Of a stretch of 64,000 nucleotides of DNA, positions 63,133 to 64,000 are shown in pieces; the stretch's first letter is position 1, and each line of letters begins with the position of its first letter. The translations under genes were made by a program, and so were the position numbers. Origin of the DNA: Leptospira mtsangambouensis (GTDB lineage Bacteria > Spirochaetota > Leptospiria > Leptospirales > Leptospiraceae); the NCBI RefSeq assembly GCF_004770475.1, contig NZ_RQHK01000017.1:558001-622000 (forward strand), written 5' to 3'. The notes under the pieces are model-generated. The model ran no database searches and was not told where the DNA came from. It worked only from the letters and a program-made list of their open reading frames with translations.

Positions 63133-63773
63133 AGACTGAAGAATTAATTGAAGTCCTTACGCAAGACAATAAAAAAGTATCTCCTTTAAAAAGTCCTCAG
63201 TATCGATTCTTGCGTTGGACTTTATTCTCTTTATTAACTATGTCTGCGATCTTACTTTTTTCGATTATCATTCGAGGGCAGTACCATATTCCCCGATTTT
63301 GGCAATCAAATCTTGCCTTAGCGACAGTTTTTCTTTCTTGTGGAATTGTTTTATTTAAAAGAAACATTCCAGGACAACAATCAAGATTTGACTATTTGTT
63401 TCATAATTTAATTCTCGTTAGCTGGTTTTGTTTTTTGATTTTATCCGTTTCATTCTCAGAGAAGGGTTTATTTTCGTCTCTTTCTGAAGAACTGAAAAAT
63501 CATGGTTCGAGTTGCGTAGAATTTGTTCTCTTGATAACAATTATTCCTATGATTCTTCTAAATTTTTATTTAAAAAAAGGGTTTATCGAACCTACCATAT
63601 TATATCGATTATCGGTTTATGTGTTGCCTTTTGCATTTTCCCAAATTGGAATTTCTTTTTTTTGTCCTAATGAAACATCCACTCATATACTTACATGGCA
63701 CAATTTAGCTTTCTTGCCAATTTATAGTTTAATTTCATTTTATAGCTTTAAACTGATTCAAAGTAAGGTTTAG
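63129..63773 (+). CDS. nrsF: NrsF-like (DUF1109) membrane anti-sigma factor
   Basis: 214 residues. A short cytoplasmic N-terminus (MKTEELIEVLTQD) and six hydrophobic segments. DUF1109 landmarks: GSSCVEFVLL (Cys129), the IP and KKG-x-x-EP loop, and FFCPNETSTHILTWH (Cys179, His186, Trp190, His191). The paired cysteines and histidines are thought to sense metals or oxidants in NrsF and release the sigma factor. Overlaps sigF by 4 bases. Inner membrane. Confidence 0.87.
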   Translation: MKTEELIEVLTQDNKKVSPLKSPQYRFLRWTLFSLLTMSAILLFSIIIRGQYHIPRFWQSNLALATVFLSCGIVLFKRNIPGQQSRFDYLFHNLILVSWFCFLILSVSFSEKGLFSSLSEELKNHGSSCVEFVLLITIIPMILLNFYLKKGFIEPTILYRLSVYVLPFAFSQIGISFFCPNETSTHILTWHNLAFLPIYSLISFYSFKLIQSKV

Positions 63774-64000
63774 AATTCATAAAATAATACCATGCCCATT
63801 TTAGAATGGAAATGATTCAAAGAATCTACTTACTTATTTGATAACATTCTAACTAACCGGCTTGATCGTTCGATTTGTATCGTAAAGCAATGGTTAAACG
63901 ATAAAATTGACTGTATTGATATCAAATATATAAACACGATTTCGTGATAACCCAGTGATGGCGTCTGCTTCGAAAACGCTAAAGAGATACGTTCGTGCGG
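63774..64000. other. right-end spacer, no gene seen
   Basis: AT-rich, no coding frame recognised. Small hairpins: CCATT/AATGG soon after the nrsF stop and CACGA-TT-TCGTG (63935-63946). The last 40 bases are less AT-rich and may belong to a gene outside the window. Confidence 0.4.

Noticed and set aside
1..64000. tRNA, rRNA, CRISPR arrays, transposases and prophage genes
   Set aside because: Searched by eye on both strands; no cloverleaf with a T-loop and acceptor match, no regularly spaced repeats and no recombinase or phage proteins were seen.

Overview
The window looks like chromosome of a free-living, saprophyte-type Leptospira or a close Leptospiraceae relative. The DNA is AT-rich by eye. 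Several families common in Leptospira are present: a DUF1554 lipoprotein, lipoproteins with relaxed spirochaetal lipoboxes (WNC, IHC), many PAS histidine kinases, membrane chemoreceptors and outer-membrane barrels. This assignment is inferred from protein families; no rRNA or other marker lies in the window.

Layout. 0-9.4 kb: end of an MTA phosphorylase gene (mtnP), a STAS protein with galactokinase, pgi, then a leftward operon of two sensor kinases followed by an AmgK/MurU-like pair (MurNAc recycling). 9.4-16.1 kb: a ferredoxin, a lone receiver, and a leftward housekeeping run argG-coaD-antiporter-ndk-ispA-tlyA. 16.2-25.7 kb: nitrilase-like lipoprotein, a GMC oxidoreductase with its small subunit, an RNA m5U methyltransferase, pyrD, a sensor kinase with a receiver/ATPase partner, HAD phosphatase and RluA-type pseudouridine synthase. 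25.8-27.6 kb: an EAL protein and a TetR regulator.

27.7-39.3 kb is a long rightward catabolic-looking operon: Tat-type small subunit, GMC oxidoreductase, BASS transporter, acyl-CoA dehydrogenase homologue, extended SDR, classical SDR, acyl-CoA ligase, crotonase homologue, a six-TM chemoreceptor and a DUF2804 lipoprotein. It is preceded by a perfect 16-bp FadR-like palindrome. A converging leftward operon (39.3-44.1 kb) carries a second BASS transporter, a second extended SDR, a secreted cytochrome-c/beta-propeller fusion and an MFS transporter. Together they suggest sensing, uptake, alcohol oxidation, CoA activation and breakdown of a hydrophobic alcohol or acid; the substrate is unknown.

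44.3-53.6 kb holds a lipoprotein/porin pair, two chemoreceptors (one a paralogue of the operon-linked receptor), DUF3052, a TetR with its probable target hydrolase sharing a 17-bp operator, and a LURP-one-related protein. 53.7-60.5 kb looks accessory: two copies of a covarying hairpin element around a DUF1579 gene and a DHFR-like gene, a DUF1554 lipoprotein, an SDR/AraC pair, a GyrI-like protein and an outer-membrane-like protein.

The right end (60.6-63.8 kb) is the most notable system: a bufferin-type RiPP operon (Cys-rich precursor, DUF692 multinuclear iron oxidase, DUF2063 partner) divergent from an ECF sigma factor and a DUF1109/NrsF-type membrane anti-sigma factor. A promoter resembling the SigF consensus lies in front of the precursor gene. 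This predicts a metal-stress-induced (probably copper) peptide metallophore in a spirochaete.
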